From the NCBI RefSeq assembly GCF_950023065.1, contig NC_088678.1:83113590-83177589 (forward strand): 64,000 bases of DNA. The letters are read 5' to 3'. Both the position numbers and the translations under genes were made by a program. The notes under the pieces are model-generated. The model saw only the letters and a program-made list of their open reading frames with translations. It did no database searches and had not been told where the DNA came from. Each line of letters begins with the position of its first letter. Within the stretch, counting starts at the first letter, position 1. This document shows positions 45,529-57,823 of this stretch, piece after piece. The DNA comes from Planococcus citri. Taxonomy: Eukaryota > Arthropoda > Insecta > Hemiptera > Pseudococcidae.

Positions 45529-47689
45529 GTAAGTTATCCATACATTGCATAATGCATACACATTATAATAAGTACGAGTAGTACATACTCTCGTAGTATG
45601 TATATTCCACAAGTAATACGCTAAATTTGGGCTCAAAGCAGCTACACCCTCGCTTCTTTTGCCTGCGCTTTTACTGCCAGCACACCGCCGCCGCCTTAAA
45701 TATACTTTAACCCCAGCAGCACCGGAAGAAAAAATTTTTATCGCTTCGTTACTTCGCATCGTCGTCGTCGTCGTAGTCGGGTGAACTCTCTCTCTGTAAT
45801 CAAATTTTCTTGTTTGATAAATGGTCTTTGGCGATGCCACACGGTGGTAAAAAGTACTCGTACTCGTAGGTACGGAGTACAGACAGAGAAACAGGTGAAC
45901 TGGTGCAGGTCTACCCTCTACCCTCTCTCTAAAGCTACATTTTTTCAACCCTTCTGTCTCTCGTAGTCTGTATTTTTCATCTTTAATTCGGCTTGTTTAC
46001 TCGAACACAAAGACGTAGGTACCTGCTATAAAAATGTTCGTGAATGTTTTAAAAGTCGCGTTTTATGCCCTTACTTTTTGCAAAAAAAAAAAAAGAAAGA
46101 AATGTCGCTAGCGATAGATTACAATATATTTTTTAATGTTTCTGCGATGTACCGTCTTGGCAATTCGCTTTTCCCCCTTCCCTTTGGGTTTTTTTCGTGT
46201 GAGGGTCTAGATGCAGAAAAAAAAAATGAAAGAGGTACGACGATTTGAATCCGAATTAAAACAGCATCGAGTTAAAATTTTAATTAATGTGTACCTAAAA
46301 CTTTCAAGGGTGAAATAAATTTTGTTTCGGAGAAAATTTTCAACTATTTGTATACTCGAGCCACCAGCTAGCAGCTACCAGCATCTCCTTCAAATGAATA
46401 ACTCTGACATGAAATTTTAAAAGCGTGTTTATCTTGTATAGAATTTTGAACGTTCTTTTCGCCGTTAGTGACTTGTTATTTAATTGAATATCTGCAGATG
46501 GTGAAATGATAATCAAATTTTTGCTAAATGTAGGCATGGAAACGGGGCACGGGGCTGGCCGGCCATAATTAGAAAGTTTTTACTCTAGATGAGATTATTT
46601 TCGAAGTGAAATCTACGTATTCTTGACACTGCTGAGAGAGCAAGGGCTCCTTAACTATGGTCAAAAAAAACGAAATCGATTGTTATGCTAACTCAAAGGC
46701 ACCGAGTTCAAATATTATCTTATTTTTTCGATCGAGACTCGTCGATTCCCCTCCCCCTCTTTCGTGTCTTATCCTAAATGTTGCGAAAATATCGAAAAAT
46801 TGAAAATAAGCCATGATCTGTCGTCTGTTAGGTTTTTTGGGAGCTGGTCATTGAGATCTAATATCCACAATTTTTTTGGGGGATTCGATCCCTGACCCCG
46901 AGTGCCTTCTTCGGCTGCTTCTAAGAAAAAGTCGTTCAAAAATTATGTTCTTTTTTTGCATGGTAAGTCCTACTTCGAGTTAGGTACATATATACTTTTT
47001 TCTGGAAAACAGAAAGAGGAGAGAAAAGGATGGAAAATGTTTCCATTTGGGTGTTTTAAAAATGAATTCCACTTTACCCCTTCCCTCGAAATTTTGCTGA
47101 TAAATTTTAGCTGAATTTTGACCACTGTTTGTAAACCACTGTTTTTTGTATGGTTTGTCTGTGGATCTCAGTTGCCAGTCGCATTTAGAAAGTTCCTCGA
47201 ATTATTTATTCATTTTCGATACCTCCCTCTGTTCTTGTGTTTTAAAGATATGTGTAGATTATCATAAAAATATCGTCTTTTGTGATTCTCTCAAGAATAA
47301 TGCGAAACTTGTTTATAATAATTATGTTACCTAAATTGAATTCCAGGTCGTTTCTGCGAGCTAGAGGGGGAAAGGGGGGTTCATATTTTATAATGAAACG
47401 AGTAATTTTTCAAAAGAAAAAAATCCCAAAAAGCTTCGTAGTATAGAGATGGTTCTCAGAAGCGTGACGTGCTGAGAGGAGGGTGGGAGCATCTTCCCCC
47501 TCTTCTGCATCTGCCCCACATGACAGAAAAATTTAGGTAAAAAGTTGCACATTTTTGGGAGAAATTGGCTATAAGTTGGGAAAATTAATGACCCCCCCTC
47601 CCCACAACAGACATTTTTGCTGAATTTGCTTCTAAAGTTCTGTTTTGTTTGTTTTCTTCTTTTTCCCCCCAAATTTCGTTGTCGTTGTC
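45529..47689 (+). other. Intron sequence, first part of the 11.1-kb last intron
   Basis: Unique sequence without a gene. A GTC trinucleotide run lies at about 45760-45776 and a C/T-rich run near 45915-45935. The open frames here (for example minus-strand 45948-45514) have low-complexity composition and no family resemblance. Confidence 0.5.
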
Positions 47690-50220
47690 TCATCGTTGGA
47701 TTTCCCAGCACATTGGCTAGGTTATTGAAACGTGAAAGCACTTTTTGCCATTCCAATCTGTGATTCAACTTCTTCATGATCTCTACCATCGTTGTTAATC
47801 AGCGCTCCAAGGTATCTGAATTGGTTTACATTTTCAATTTCTTGAGTTCCAATGTTGATTTTGACCTCTTTATCGTCTCCTTTTGTAAATCTCATATAAC
47901 CTTTGTCTCGCTTGCGTTTATTTTCATTCCATATTTTAATCCAGCACTGTTGATTCGGTCGATCATTTTCTGCATCTGCGCTTCTGTCCCAGCTAGGATC
48001 ACTTTGTCGTTTGCGCAATTTATTTCATTTATTCTCTTGCCATTGATCTTGAATCCCATTTGTTTGATTCGCACTTCTCTCATTATTTCTTCTGCGTACA
48101 TGTTGAACAACCTGAATGAGAGGGGGCATCCTTGCCTCACACCTTTCTTTATACCACATTGTTCTCCAAGTAATCAGTTCCAATCTTGATGTTTGCACTC
48201 TGCTACCAGTACAGGTTCTTGATTATTCGCAAGTCTTTGTCATTGACAATCAAATGCTTTCTCATAATCAACAAAGCAAGCAATGATTTCCCTGTTTGCA
48301 TTCAGTGCTCTTTGAATGATCACTTTCAGCAAGGCAATTGCATCTCTCGTCCCTTTTATTGCCACAAAGCCATTATTGTGTCTCACTTAGATTTTCATCT
48401 ATCTTCTTTTCAATTCTGGCATTTATGATGGTGAGTAGTACATAGCTTCTGTGCGTGGCTCATATTAATAATGCAATGGTTCTATATTCAGAACATTTTT
48501 GCGGTTTTTTTGTTCTTTTTTGGTATTGGTATGAAATTTACCGCTTTGAAGTCCTTAGACAGTGTACCTTCATTGTATATTTCATTTATTATCTTCAACA
48601 GCTCCTTTTCATACTCTGATGTTGGATGTTTAATCAAGTCTACTTACTGGTATGAGATCTTCCACCGCAGCTTTGTGGTTTCTGGCAGGCTTGTCAGACT
48701 AGACCAAAAAACCAGACCAATGACCATGACTGGACCCAAAAATGCACACAAGACCGAGTGGACCAGACTGGACCGGACCTTGGACCTCTAAAAAAAAATT
48801 ATGTAAATATTAACCAAACAGATGGCCTTTTTCAGAAAAAATGACAGGGACAGACTGAGACCAAAGACCTTTCTAAAAAATCAGACCAATGACTGCGGTT
48901 TGGACCTCACTTATGTCCAATTTTTCAAATTTATAATTCCATTTTGGATGCCTATTTTGAATAAATTTCCATTTGTGATTTAATTTCTTTCAGAGTTGAA
49001 GACGTCATAGCAAAAAGGACATATGTGTGAAAGTTGTATTTTGAGAAAAAACTGTTTGAAAGTTTGAGTGCTTGTGAAGTTTAGAAATGTGCATATGTAT
49101 TTGAACGTGATGACGATTTTATCTTATTTCCTCACTATCTAACTATATGAAATGCTATGCACCATCAGTCTGGAGGAAACTGTGTGTTAGCGGTAAGCGC
49201 TCAAACATTTCGAATTATACGTCCTTTTTGAAGTGAAAAATTGGCCATTTTTTTTTTGATTTAAAAATCATTTTGAGCAAATTTTTGGATTTAAACCAGG
49301 TAGGTAAATAATGTTTGATAACACAAAATCAACCACAAGTAAACCATTATCTCTGAAAAAGTAAATTTTTAATCGACTTCTCAGTTTTAAAATGGTGATA
49401 TCTCACTGGTTTTTTGACTTTGTGAAGTGGGGGGTCGTCTCAAAAAGTACATATGTGTCATATATACCCCTTTTTGTTATGGCATCTTCAGTTTCAATGT
49501 TTTGAAAGTAAAAATCCCATTTTTAAACACATCTTTTGTGTTAGGAAGCTTTTTTCTTTCTGAAAAATGAAGACTGTTTTTTGGACCTGGGCTGGCCCAT
49601 GACCACGATGAAAATTTCTGGTCAGGACCAGACCGGACCAACCTACAAAGACAAAAAATGCAGAACCGAATGACCGGACTGGACCGTTTGAAAGCTCCAA
49701 ACTAGGACCTTGATTTTGGAGCAACTGCAAAACCTCAGCGGTCCTACAAGCCTGGTTTCTGGCTCTCTTCACCACATTCCTCAGCTCCCACATTTTAATT
49801 TGTGGTGATAAAACTTCCATTTGAGCCAGACATGTCTCATCTCCATACAGTTCTTGTATGTAGCTGATCCAGACCACTTCTATTTCTTGATTGTTAACAC
49901 AATACTTTCCGGCTTTTCTTCGCATATATTCTATTTCACTTCTCCTTTTATTGTGGGCAGATCATCTGCTTCACTTTAGTATGCATTATTTCTCCTAGAG
50001 TTGTGCCTTTTCTCCAGTTCTTCTATGTATTTCTCGGCATTTCTCCTCATGCCATTCATTTTTGGCCATTCTGCACATTCCCATGATCTCGTTATTTAGT
50101 GCTGTGTGTGTATTCACAACTTGGTCTGTTTGCTTTTCTTCGTTTTTCCATCAGATCCAGTATCTCTTGAGTCATCCATGGTTTGTGTTTCTTTATTTTT
50201 CCTTTGAGTGGAATGGACTT
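47690..50220 (-). mobile_element. Decayed RTE-like endonuclease/reverse-transcriptase retrotransposon
   Basis: Reading right to left, a region typical of the stretch between endonuclease and RT (KHKPWMTQEILDLMEK-like) starts near 50190. Then RRKAGKYCVNNQEIEVVWIS follows near 49920, and RT motifs QGCPLSFRLFNMYAEEIMRE near 48140. CANDKVILAG appears where YADDTVILA is normal, with FRYLGALINNDGRDHEEVES near 47800. Frameshifts and stops are frequent. Both the 5' endonuclease and the 3' end are missing. A hAT MITE interrupts it. Confidence 0.87.
48678..49762. mobile_element. hAT-type MITE with perfect 8-bp target duplication
   Basis: The element spans 48686-49754, starts CAGGCTTGTC and ends ACAAGCCTG. 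It is flanked by GTTTCTGG at 48678-48685 and the same 8 bp at 49755-49762. Subterminal regions are rich in 'gaccagac-ggacc' repeats. The CAG...CTG ends and exact 8-bp duplication identify a hAT superfamily non-autonomous element. It lies inside the RTE-like element, so it inserted later. Confidence 0.93.
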
Positions 50221-52953
50221 TTCTGCTCCGTGTCAACTTTGGGAAAAGATGTCAAAAAGTGTCAATTCTTTGGGGGGAGGGATGTCAAAATGTGTCTATT
50301 TTTGGTAAAATAGACAAGAAGTGTTCAAAAATTGTCAAAAAGTGCCATTCCTGGTTAAATTGTAAAAAGGGGCCAATTTTTGCCAAAATTGTCAAACAGC
50401 CCTGTTCTTGCTAAAGATTGCAAAAAAATCCTGTTTTGATAAGATTGTCAAAAAATTCCATTTTCTATAAAAATTATCAGACAGTGTTAATTTTTGGCGA
50501 GTTGGCGAAAAATTGTACCTATAATTGAAAATAATTTTCTTGAACCTCACAAACCGTAAATTGTCCAAAGTTTTCAACCTCGCTTCGCTCAGGTAAAATC
50601 AAACATATTCCAATCTTCAGAGGCCAAAATGCTGAAAAAAATGCGATTTTTTGATTTGGGATTTCAGTGTATCAACCTTGCAATAGAACAGGACAAATTT
50701 TTTAGTAGATAAGTGTATAAAAGTATCATTTTTGAACATTTAAAATTATTCAATATTTTTGCTTCCAACTTCCTCTTCCGAAATTTGTTTGAACCACATC
50801 ACTGCTTATCAGCATTCAAAATACTTGTGAAGGGAGGGGGTCTAGGGGTAAAAATTTGGGAAAATTGGTCGAAAAAGTTGAGGAAATTCCAGTCTCCACC
50901 TCCCTCTTCCCCCTGACACATCATCTCATCACGCCTCTGGGATGAAGATTCACTGATGATAAAACGAGTAGGTAATTTTTGAAGAGAAAAAAATCGCAAT
51001 AAGCTTCGGTTCTGGGGAACTGGTGCTTTAAAAAATGCAAAAGTTGGAACCCTGCCGCGACAATTTGAACTCGAATTAAAACACTCGGGTAACTTTTCGT
51101 TTTAATAACGCTTTTATAAAACTTCCAAGGTCGAAAGAAAGAAATTCGCATTCGGCGAAAATTTCCATCAGCTATTATTTGTACGTTAATCGAGGCTCGA
51201 GCCAGCACGGCCACCATTACACCTTTGTTGTGGCATTGAAAAAAAAAAATTATTAAAAAATTTCAAAAGCAGGGTATACTTGTGGGGTTTATGCGACGGC
51301 AACGACCGACGACGAAAGAATTAATCGCGATAGTCAACTTGGCGAGGGTGTTTGGTACCACAGTATTTCGGTCCTGGTAGAAATAAAAACCAACACACGC
51401 TAAAAGTTGCCCGTTTTTGGTTGTGTATTTGCCACACAACTGTTTGCTGCGGCCTTTATTGCCGAATCTCTCGTAATACGGTTATTCGTTCGAGTTGCAA
51501 GTTTCTTTTTTTTATTGTGAAAATATATACGTAGTAAAACGCGGCGATGTGTTCATTTGGCGGATACAAAAAGTCTTGTGAAAGTGGAAAGTGGAAACGA
51601 GCACGACAACGCGGCCCTATAGCCCTTTAGCCACAGCAAAGGAAAATGAAAAATTTCCTAAAACTTTGATGTACGAGCGTATTGATAAGAATTGACTCGT
51701 TTTTTGATAACTTTTGACCCGTCAAAAAACTCAGCCCGGTGGTAGGAATCTTAACGTATAGGCCTATGATTTTTTTCCCTCGATGTTACGTCGTCGTAGG
51801 CCTCGGATACGATTGTACAAATACGAGTATATGTGGTATCGAGTATTTTCGACGCGATAGATAATACATCTACGACAACTCGATTCGTTTGTCATATTTG
51901 AAATACTCGAGTTGGAAAAAAGTTTTCGTCTTTTTTTCGCGCCCTTTAGCGTGCGTAGAATTTGGTAAAAGACGACGCTAGTATGTGTGGGCTTAGAGCT
52001 TTTAAAGCTGCTACGTCGTTTTCCGATTGCTGCTGAAAAATTATTTCAAACGTGTGTGTACCTTACCTATATGTGCTTGCTAATGCTTCCCTACTATTTT
52101 TTTTAGTTTACTCATCTAACCAATAACAACCCACCTGCTTGATAATTTAGACTTATAAACTGAATTTTGATTCATTGAAAAGAAAAAGTATAAAAGAAGG
52201 ATAGATACGTATGTAGGTATTAAAGGTAGCCATTTTGTTGGAATATGCTATGGCATCAAGTTATGCATGAAATTGTTCACATTTCATCGCCAGTTGCAAA
52301 AAAAGTTTTCGCTCGTAGAACGTATATGTATACGAGAAAAATTGCTGAATTTTTTTTCTTTTATTAATATTGGAAGATTTTTCGTCGCCGGTTTAGAATT
52401 TTCAAAGAATTGGCGCCAATCTTATCCTATTACTCGGCGTGTTATTCGGATGAGAAGGCAGAAAGTTCTTTTCAAATGGCATCTTTATTTTAGCGAAAAA
52501 AGCTGGTCAGATGTATGTGTGATACGTTTCGCTTAAACGAGCCAACGACGGATTAGTATCTACGATCGTATGTAGCTGGAGAAGCAGCAGCACGAAAATG
52601 AGAATGAGTAGGAGGAGGATTTGAGATATTATCGTATTCGCAGAGTATTTCTCTATTGGATGCGTCTTAGTCTTACCACGACTGCCCATTTATTTTCCAT
52701 TTTTTTTCTGTCTCTTTTCGTGAATCTAACCGATGAAGTCTCAAGATGCAAAATACTTATGCCAATAGTTTCGATAAAAAAATTGCTCAACTTTTGTAAC
52801 CTTGTTGTTTGGAAATTGAAAGGGGAGTTCTTTTTAATGGTATACTTCTCGAATTGGAATTACACATCCCAATATGCGAATTTAATGGTATTTTTCACGC
52901 TGAATTACGAATTGTGAGATATTCGGTGGCGTTTTTTGCTCGTTCGAACCGAA
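50221..52953 (+). other. Intron sequence with a short degenerate repeat
   Basis: At 50240-50480 a short-period repeat of 'gtcaaaaagtg-caatttttggtaaaatt' is visible. The rest (50580-52950) is unique sequence. It includes CG-containing stretches and no supported exon. Confidence 0.5.
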
Positions 52954-54727
52954 TAGTACGGCATATGACAACAGGAGTAATTGCACCCCCCCCCCGCCGA
53001 TCCTCCGGGACAACTTTTTTTCTTAAAGGGGACATCCTAAGAAACATTTTAAAGTAAACTTGCCCAAAAAAAGTTGGCCTTACTTACAAAATGGCCGCCA
53101 TTTTGATTGACAGGTCTGCCGAGAAATCGCAGATTTTGCGTTTCAACATAGGACTTGCACGAAATTTTACAAACTTTACAAAGGTAGATCGAAAGATCAT
53201 GATAAAATTTATCACCTGTCAAAATTTCAAGTGCTAAAGTGCGTTTTTCGATTTTTGGTGATTTTTTTGAAAATCAAATTTAGGCCAAAAATGAGGGAAA
53301 AAATTAAAATTTTACCAAATTGACCAAGAAAGCTGAAATTTGGGATATACCCTATTTTCGACATGCCAAATCGATTGAAAACGGTTTCAACTCGTTTTGA
53401 GCAGTTCTGGAGCCTCCAGCAGATTTTTGAAACTCGAAATTCCCACAAAATTCCATCAAATTGGAGTTGTAAAGCTGAAATTTATTCTAAAAACTTATTT
53501 CAATACGCTACGAAGTACTGCAGGTGAATTTCAAGTCGTTTTGGTGCCTCCAGCGACTTTTTGAAAATTCTCGAAGCATCCAGCAGATTTTTGAAACTTT
53601 AAATTTTCACAAAATTTCATCAAATGGAGATGGAAAGCTGAAATTTACTCTACACTGCAATTTCAACACCCTCTCAAGACGACTTCAGGTGAGTTCAAGT
53701 CATTTTAGAGCCTCCAGCGACTTTTTTGAAAATTACTGGAGCCTCCAGTAAATTTTTGAAACGTGAAATTTCCCCAAAATTTCATCAAACTGAGATGGAG
53801 AGTCGAAATTCATTCTGCAAACTAATTTCAATACGTCACGAAGTTAACTACTGTTGGATTTTAAGTCGTTTTGGAGCCTCCAGCGACTTTTTGAAAGGTT
53901 ATAATATGGCGTTTTATTGGAAAATTGCAATTTTCTAAAAGTAGCTGGAAGCTTCAAAACCATTTGAAACCACCATGTAATCTGCGAAGTAAATTTCAGC
54001 TTGCCAACTCCATTTGATGGAATTTTGTGGGAATTTCGAGTTTCAAAAATCTGCTGGAGGCTCCAGAACTGCTCAAAACGGGTGAAGTCGTCTTCAGAGG
54101 GTGTTAAAATTGAAATGTAAAGTCAATTTCAGCTTTCATCTCCATTTGATGAAATTTTGTGAAAATTTAAAATTTCAATAATCTGCTGGAGGCTTCAAGA
54201 ATTTTCAAAAAGTCGCTGGAGGATCCAAAACGACTTGAAATTCACCTGCAGTACTTCGTAGCGTATTGAAATTAGTTTTTACAATAAATTTTAGCTTTAC
54301 AACTCCAATTTGATGGAATTTTGTGGGAATTTCGAGTTTCAAAAATCTGCTGGAGGCTCCAGAACTGCTCAAAACGGGTTTAAACCGTTTCCAATCGATT
54401 TGGCATGTCGAAAATAGGGTATATCCCAAATTTCAGCTTTCTTGGTCAATTTGGTAAAATTTTGATTTTTTCACCTCATTTTTGGCCTAAATTGGATTTT
54501 CAAAAAATCACCAAAAATCAAAAAACGCACTTTAGCACTTGAAATTTTGACAGGTGATAAATTTTTGCATGATCGTTCGATCTGTCTTTGTAAAGTTTGA
54601 AAAAGTTTTTGCAAGTCCTATGTTAAAATGCAAAATCTGCGATTTCGGCTGACCTGTCAATCAAAATGGCCGCCATTTTGTAAGTAAGGCCAAGGTGCAA
54701 TTACTCCTATTGTCATATGCCGGACTA
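52954..54727. mobile_element. Fold-back TIR element, copy 5
   Basis: The left end TAGTACGGCATATGACAACA carries one terminal substitution, followed by poly-C. The right end is GTCATATGCCGGACTA, with the poly-G segment deleted ('ggccaaggtgcaattactcc'). The arms are inverted copies with ATGGCCGCCATTTT at 53091 and its complement at 54665. The trinucleotide GAA flanks both ends, which may be chance. Confidence 0.9.
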
Positions 54728-54739
54728 GAAATTTTTGCA

Positions 54740-56180
54740 ATTTTTCTCTTGTTTTTTAAGTCAGTTTAAGTAGCAATCTCTGATTTGCTATTTGTGTTCA
54801 TTTTCAAACTTAAAGCTTTGCAAGGTATCAAAAATAACCTTGTCTTCAAAGCTCTCATATCAATCAAATTAAAAAAAAAACAAAAAAATTGAAAAAATGA
54901 AAAATTGGAAACAAAAAACCGAAATCATGAAACCAGAGTTGTAAAAACATTGAAAAAACGAAAAAAAAAAAAAAACAAAAAAGCTCTAATAACTAAAATT
55001 TTGAAAAATAAAACCAAAAATAAAAACTAGAAAATTTTGAAACACAACATCAAGAACTGGAAACGGAAAGTAAAGAAAATAAATACTGAAAAGGAGAACA
55101 GAAATTTACAAAATGCGAAAGCGACATTGACAAAATCAAAAAATCTAAAACTAAAACAGAAAAAAAGGGTCTCGTTTTTAATGTCTCAATTACTTACCTA
55201 TTGCTCCAAAAAAAAAAAAAAAAAAAAATGGACCGAAAGAAAAAAAGAAAAAAACCCGAAAGAAAAGATTTAAAAAATCAAAATTTAAAACTACAAAATT
55301 GAAACGAAAAATTGAAAACGAAATTGTAAAAAACTTGAAAAAAGAAAAACGTGAAAAAGCAGAAAATCTCGTTTCTTAAACTCTTGATTCCAATCAAAAA
55401 ACAAAATAATGAAAAGAAAAAAAAAACAAGCAAAGTGAAAAACAAAATTTGAGAAGAACGAAAATCAAAAATTGGGAATGGCAACAGAAAACTACTAGAA
55501 AGGAAAAAAATGTCAAACTCGAAAAACACCACCAAAAAAACTTCGTTTTCACTTTTCATACCTCTGATTCTTTTTGGAAAAAAACAACAAAAAAGTAATA
55601 ACAGTAGAAAAAAACGTTGGAAATTAAATTCAAGAAAAACTGTAGACAAAATCTAAAAAATCAAAAAACGAAGATACAGACTGAAAATTCGGAACAAAAA
55701 ACCCCAAAAATTAAATCAACAGTCGAAATTGTAAAACTTCAAAAACTAAACCAAAAACCAAAATTGAGAACCAGATAGAAAATAAACAAAAATGAAAAAT
55801 GAATACTGCCTATCGAAAATTTTATTCTTACAATCCTGTTACATATTTCCAATCAGAATTTAAAAAAATGAAAGCAGGATTAAAAACGGAGAACCCTAAT
55901 AAATAAAAATAAAAAATAGAAAACCAAAACTGAAATTGTGAGATTCTAAATAAGGTAATGAAATCGTAAAATCAAAATTATACAAACAAAAGAACAAAAA
56001 AAACGTAAAATAACATTTGATAACAAAATTTTGAAGGAACCAAAAAATGAAAACACGAATGGGAACAAGAATTGAAAATGAAAATGGAAAAACCAAGAAA
56101 CATGAACGATAAACGAAAATTGACAAAAATAATGAGGGTTTAATACGATTTCGTTTCCTATTTTTAGGTCTTTTTAAGTG
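54740..56180. repeat. 1.4-kb A-rich low-complexity tract
   Basis: A degenerate repetition of short units of the type 'gaaaat(c/t)gaaaaactaaaa' with A-runs (54960-54975, 55207-55228). Composition is strongly purine-rich on the plus strand. The lysine-rich plus-strand frame at 55037 and Phe-rich minus-strand frames are composition artefacts. Confidence 0.8.
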
Positions 56181-56669
56181 TTTGTCCTTTCAATTTCTGT
56201 CCTCACTAAAATAAAACTTCGTGTTTCTCCTTTTCCCTTCTTTACTCTTTACCACTGAAGAAATTACTTACGAAAATGCTTCCAATATTTGAGGAGGGGT
56301 GGCGGAGTCTTGCCACAAAATTTGTAGTTTTTTTCAAAATTAGCTACGTAGTTTTGCTTCCAAGTAGTCTTGTTTTTATTGTTGATGTAGGTAGTGTTTT
56401 CAGAAATTATTAATTTTGCACTTTAATTTTAGTCAGCTTTGTTTTCACTTACTTAACATTTTCAAGTGGTTCTGTTTTTTTTAAAATTAACTTATTTTGC
56501 TTCAAAATTTTTTGATCTACTTACATTATTTTTTTTTTTGCATTTTGTAATTTTTTTCCAAAATTAATCAGTTTTGCTATTAAATTTTGATCAGCTTTCA
56601 CTTTTTAATTTTTTTTTTTTTTTTCATTCAAATTTCCAATAACACGATTTACTATCGATTTTGTCTCAG
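56181..56669 (+). other. End of last intron, pyrimidine-rich
   Basis: T-rich sequence with long T-runs (56528-56540, 56607-56624) leading into acceptor ttttgtctcag. This is consistent with a strong polypyrimidine region. Confidence 0.6.
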
Positions 56670-56747
56670 GTCGTCAGATACGGCAAAGACGGTATCACGC
56701 CAAGAAGTCTGTGTCAAAACGATAATAATCAGTATTATTACGGCTGA
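56670..56747 (+). CDS. EVA-1-like protein, last coding exon
   Basis: This 78-bp exon is in phase 0 with exon 45260-45528. It encodes VVRYGKDGITPRSLCQNDNN then QYYYG and TGA at 56745-56747. The joined tail reads SPPGEVVRYGKDGI. The terminal aromatic-Gly tail could be a cytoplasmic interaction motif; that is inference. Confidence 0.82.
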   Translation, partial: VVRYGKDGITPRSLCQNDNNQYYYG

Positions 56748-57120
56748 CGATCACCTAGTGGAGCGGCAGTCAGTCGTTCCACGATTTCTGCTCACGAATC
56801 GGACGAATCTACGTGCTCGAATTCGCGCACTTATTGTTTTTAATGAAAATTTTACCTTTGTTTTATTATCTATTTTAAAGAAAATTTGTTTCATTTGTAC
56901 CTCACTCCCCTCCCCCGCCCCCGCCCCTCCCCACTCCCCACCTCCTCGTTGTGTACCAACAACCAACTCATATATCGTAAATCTTTTTTTCTTCTTGTGT
57001 ATTTATTTTACTGTTACGTCGAACGAGCTTTATAATTAATTTTTTATTTGTTGTAAAGTGTATCTACCTAATTTGAAAACTAAAGGAAGAAAAAATAAAT
57101 GTACAGTATTTTGTATTATT
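56748..57120 (+). other. Probable 3' UTR of the EVA-1-like gene
   Basis: Sequence after the stop contains a C-rich patch at about 56910-56945 and a canonical AATAAA at 57094-57099, a plausible polyadenylation signal. Confidence 0.6.
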
Positions 57121-57823
57121 CTTTTTATTAAAGATTTTTTTTGTTTTCAATCAATAACTTAGATAACATTGTACAATTTAAATAAAAAGAAAGAAAGAAA
57201 GAAAGAAAGAAAAAGAAATACGATAAAATAACGTGTGAGATCTTTGTGATGAAAAAATACATAATTAAAATCATAGCCCAGCTACTTGAAAATGATTTCA
57301 ATCAACGTAACAACGGCGAGCATTTTCTTAAAAAATTATTACGTTCAAAGGCAGCTTACATAGAAAATAAGAAGAAAAAAAGGAGACTAGAACTTCTGCA
57401 GCAGTCACTGAATCGAGCGTATGAAGAGTAAAATGCTCCGTCTAACGTTACAATATTAGCGAATAAATTAATAACGAAGCGTAGTAGGAGTAATAGTGAC
57501 GTATTAAAATAATAACAATGTGATAATTCATGTTTTCTGTGATGAGATAATGAAAGAAAAAAAAAACGATGCTATTTTGGGTACCGCTGGCACGCCTACA
57601 GGATTTGACCAAGGGTGTGTCCTCTACGTCTACAACACATAGTGTGTGTGCTGGCATTTAATCCGCGTATAACCGGGTTTATAATACGAGTATACTCTCG
57701 TAATTATTGTAGGATTTTGTGTTTTCAAAGGGCACAGGTACATAACAGGAACCGGAAACACGTGCGTGGTTGTTAATGCTGTCATGAAAGATTATCCTCT
57801 TCGTGTGACGTTTGTTTATTTCA
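57121..57823. other. Region between convergent genes
   Basis: Holds a GAAA microsatellite at 57186-57218 and the likely 3' UTR of the minus-strand RASSF8. A lysine-rich 61-codon plus-strand frame at 57246-57431 has no recognised similarity and is not called as a gene. Confidence 0.55.

Noticed and set aside
45514..45948. 144-codon minus-strand frame in the intron after the transmembrane exon
   Set aside because: Composition is Ser/Thr/Arg-rich from a CGA/GTC trinucleotide run, no family is recognised, and it partly overlaps the coding exon on the other strand.
52954..54727. 3-bp GAA target-site duplication for the fold-back family
   Set aside because: Only copy 5 shows GAA on both sides. 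Copy 2 and copy 3 do not, so a 3-bp duplication rule is not supported.
56587..57039. 150-codon plus-strand frame overlapping the last EVA-1-like exon
   Set aside because: It is in a different frame from the exon, begins in the intron T-run and runs into the 3' UTR, so it is a shadow of the real exon.
57246..57431. 61-codon lysine-rich frame downstream of the EVA-1-like gene
   Set aside because: It lies between convergent genes in AT-rich 3' UTR-like sequence next to a GAAA microsatellite. There is no similarity or splice context.
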